Below the pieces are notes generated by a model that saw only the letters and a program-made list of their open reading frames with translations, was not told the DNA's origin and did no database searches. DNA of 64,000 nt, from positions 3,286,001-3,350,000 of the forward strand of contig NZ_CP076103.1 of NCBI RefSeq assembly GCF_018732085.1, in the 5' to 3' direction. The DNA is from Lysobacter capsici (lineage in GTDB: Bacteria > Pseudomonadota > Gammaproteobacteria > Xanthomonadales > Xanthomonadaceae). Below are positions 62,941 to 64,000 of the stretch, piece after piece; within the stretch, counting starts at the first letter, position 1, and each line of letters starts with the position of its first letter. The translations under genes and the position numbers were made by a program.

Positions 62941-64000
62941 CTACGCCGCACCCGCCAACCGCGTCGCCTCGGCCAGATCGACCGAGACCAGCCGGCTCAC
63001 GCCCGGTTCGCGCATGGTCACGCCCGACAATTGCTGCGCGGCTTCCATCGTCGCCTTGTTGTGGCTCACGAACAGGAACTGTACCTGCTCGCTCATCTCG
63101 CTGACCATCGCGGTGAAACGACCCACGTTGGCCTCGTCGAGCGGCGCGTCGACCTCGTCGAGCAGGCAGAACGGCGCCGGATTGAGACGGAAGATCGCGA
63201 ACACCAGCGCCACCGCGGTCATCGCCTTCTCGCCGCCGGACAGCAGCGAGATGTTCGACACGCGCTTGCCGGGCGGCCGGGCCATGATCGCCACGCCGGT
63301 GTCGAGCAGGTCTTCGCCGGTGAGTTCCAGGTAGGCATGGCCGCCGCCGAACAGGCGCGGATACAGCTCCTGCACGCCGGAATTGACCCGGTCGAAGGTG
63401 TCCTTGAAGCGGCTGCGGGTTTCGCGGTCGATCTTGCGGATCGCTTCTTCCAGGGTTTCCAGCGCGGTGTTGAGGTCGAGGAACTGCGCGTCGAGGTAAT
63501 CCTTGCGCTGCGCGGCCTCGGCATGCTCGGCGATCGCGGCCAGGTTGACCGGCTCGAGCCGACGCAGCTTGTTGTCGAGTTCGATGACGCTGCGTTCCCA
63601 GGTCTGCGGCTCGGCGTTTTCGTCGAGCGAGTTGACCACGTCCTGCAGCACCGCGCCGGCTTCGGCGATGGCCTCGGTCAGGGTTTCGGCCTTGAGCACC
63701 AGGGCCTGCTGTTCCAGGCGGCGCTGGCCGATCGCTTCGCGTTGCTGCAGCGCCTGTTCGTCGCGCTGCTGGCGGGTCTGTTCGAATTTGCGCAGGTCGT
63801 TGTCGATGCCGTCGAGCGCGCTGCGCGCGGCGGTGAGGTCCTGCTCGGCGAGCACGCGCTGTTCCAGCGCGACCTGGCGCTGTTCTTCCAGCGCGACCAC
63901 CGGTTCGTCGCCGTCGCTGAGCTGGGCCGACAGTTCGCTCAGGCGCGAATCGAGCTGGCCGCGCTGGCCGCCCATGCGCTCGAGGGTCTGGCTGAGGCCG
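62941..64000 (-). CDS. smc: Chromosome segregation protein SMC, C-terminal part
   Basis: The 5' end lies beyond the right edge; about 353 residues are visible. A coiled coil rich in Glu/Gln/Arg (VALEEQRQVALEQRVLAEQD) leads into the C-terminal ATPase half: the ABC signature SLLSGGEKAMTAVAL and Walker B with FCLLDEVDAPLDEANV, then the D-loop histidine region FLFVSHNKATME. Two of these half-sites from the N- and C-terminal heads make the SMC ATPase that organises chromosomes. It is transcribed towards zipA. Confidence 0.95.
   Translation of the reverse strand, partial: GLSQTLERMGGQRGQLDSRLSELSAQLSDGDEPVVALEEQRQVALEQRVLAEQDLTAARSALDGIDNDLRKFEQTRQQRDEQALQQREAIGQRRLEQQALVLKAETLTEAIAEAGAVLQDVVNSLDENAEPQTWERSVIELDNKLRRLEPVNLAAIAEHAEAAQRKDYLDAQFLDLNTALETLEEAIRKIDRETRSRFKDTFDRVNSGVQELYPRLFGGGHAYLELTGEDLLDTGVAIMARPPGKRVSNISLLSGGEKAMTAVALVFAIFRLNPAPFCLLDEVDAPLDEANVGRFTAMVSEMSEQVQFLFVSHNKATMEAAQQLSGVTMREPGVSRLVSVDLAEATRLAGAA

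Overview
The window reads as a chromosomal segment of a GC-rich gammaproteobacterium of the family Xanthomonadaceae/Lysobacteraceae, most likely a Lysobacter. The pointers are high GC with near-invariant G/C third positions, a TonB-dependent receptor of the Xanthomonas/Caulobacter type, an array of secreted thermolysin-like (M4) proteases, the smc-zipA-ligA and mtnA-gyrA neighbourhoods, a glutamine at GyrA position 83, and the dispersed repeats 'GTAGGAGCGGCG', 'GGGAATCGGGAATGGGG' and 'GTCATTCCCGCGAAGGCGGG'. The genus is an inference; nothing here proves a species. I see no tRNA, rRNA, CRISPR array, transposase or prophage gene.

Layout. 1-6 kb: a secreted family-2 beta-galactosidase (cut by the left edge) translationally coupled to a TonB-dependent receptor, a small glycan-uptake and degradation unit. 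6-11 kb: a small lipoprotein, then fumC and purB diverging from each other. 11-16 kb: a subclass B3 metallo-beta-lactamase downstream of a three-unit repeat array, a VOC protein, a DUF1275 membrane protein, and the ribosomal-protein oxygenase roxA overlapping a GNAT acetyltransferase. 16-22 kb: the 2-oxoglutarate dehydrogenase operon sucA-sucB-lpdA followed by a LOG-family phosphoribohydrolase. 23-30 kb: an unrecognised exported protein, an AcuI/YhdH-type reductase, a PilH-like response regulator, a CbpA-like co-chaperone, a peroxiredoxin, an adenine deaminase and an M50 membrane protease.

30-40 kb (minus strand): a four-gene operon running alpha2-macroglobulin, two paralogous FG-GAP-like lipoproteins, then penicillin-binding protein 1C. 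Coupling of alpha2-macroglobulin to PBP1C is known; the two intervening lipoproteins are the unusual part and the best candidate for an undescribed extension of that envelope-defence system. 40.9-47.8 kb: three tandem M4 metalloproteases. Each has a matching 34-bp promoter-like element about 290-330 bp upstream of its start. The outer two carry a C-terminal P domain and four cysteines; the middle one has neither. 48-51 kb: a DUF1428 protein, a DHA2-type drug exporter and a YceI protein.

51-64 kb (minus strand): gyrA, mtnA, two tandem DUF3011 secreted proteins, then epmA-ligA-zipA and the 3' end of smc at the right edge. Intergenic spaces are rich in short palindromic repeats of at least four families, several sitting inside operons. 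Many genes start with GTG (sucA, the GNAT gene, adenine deaminase, ligA, one M4 protease, one lipoprotein), and several neighbours overlap by 1-4 bases.
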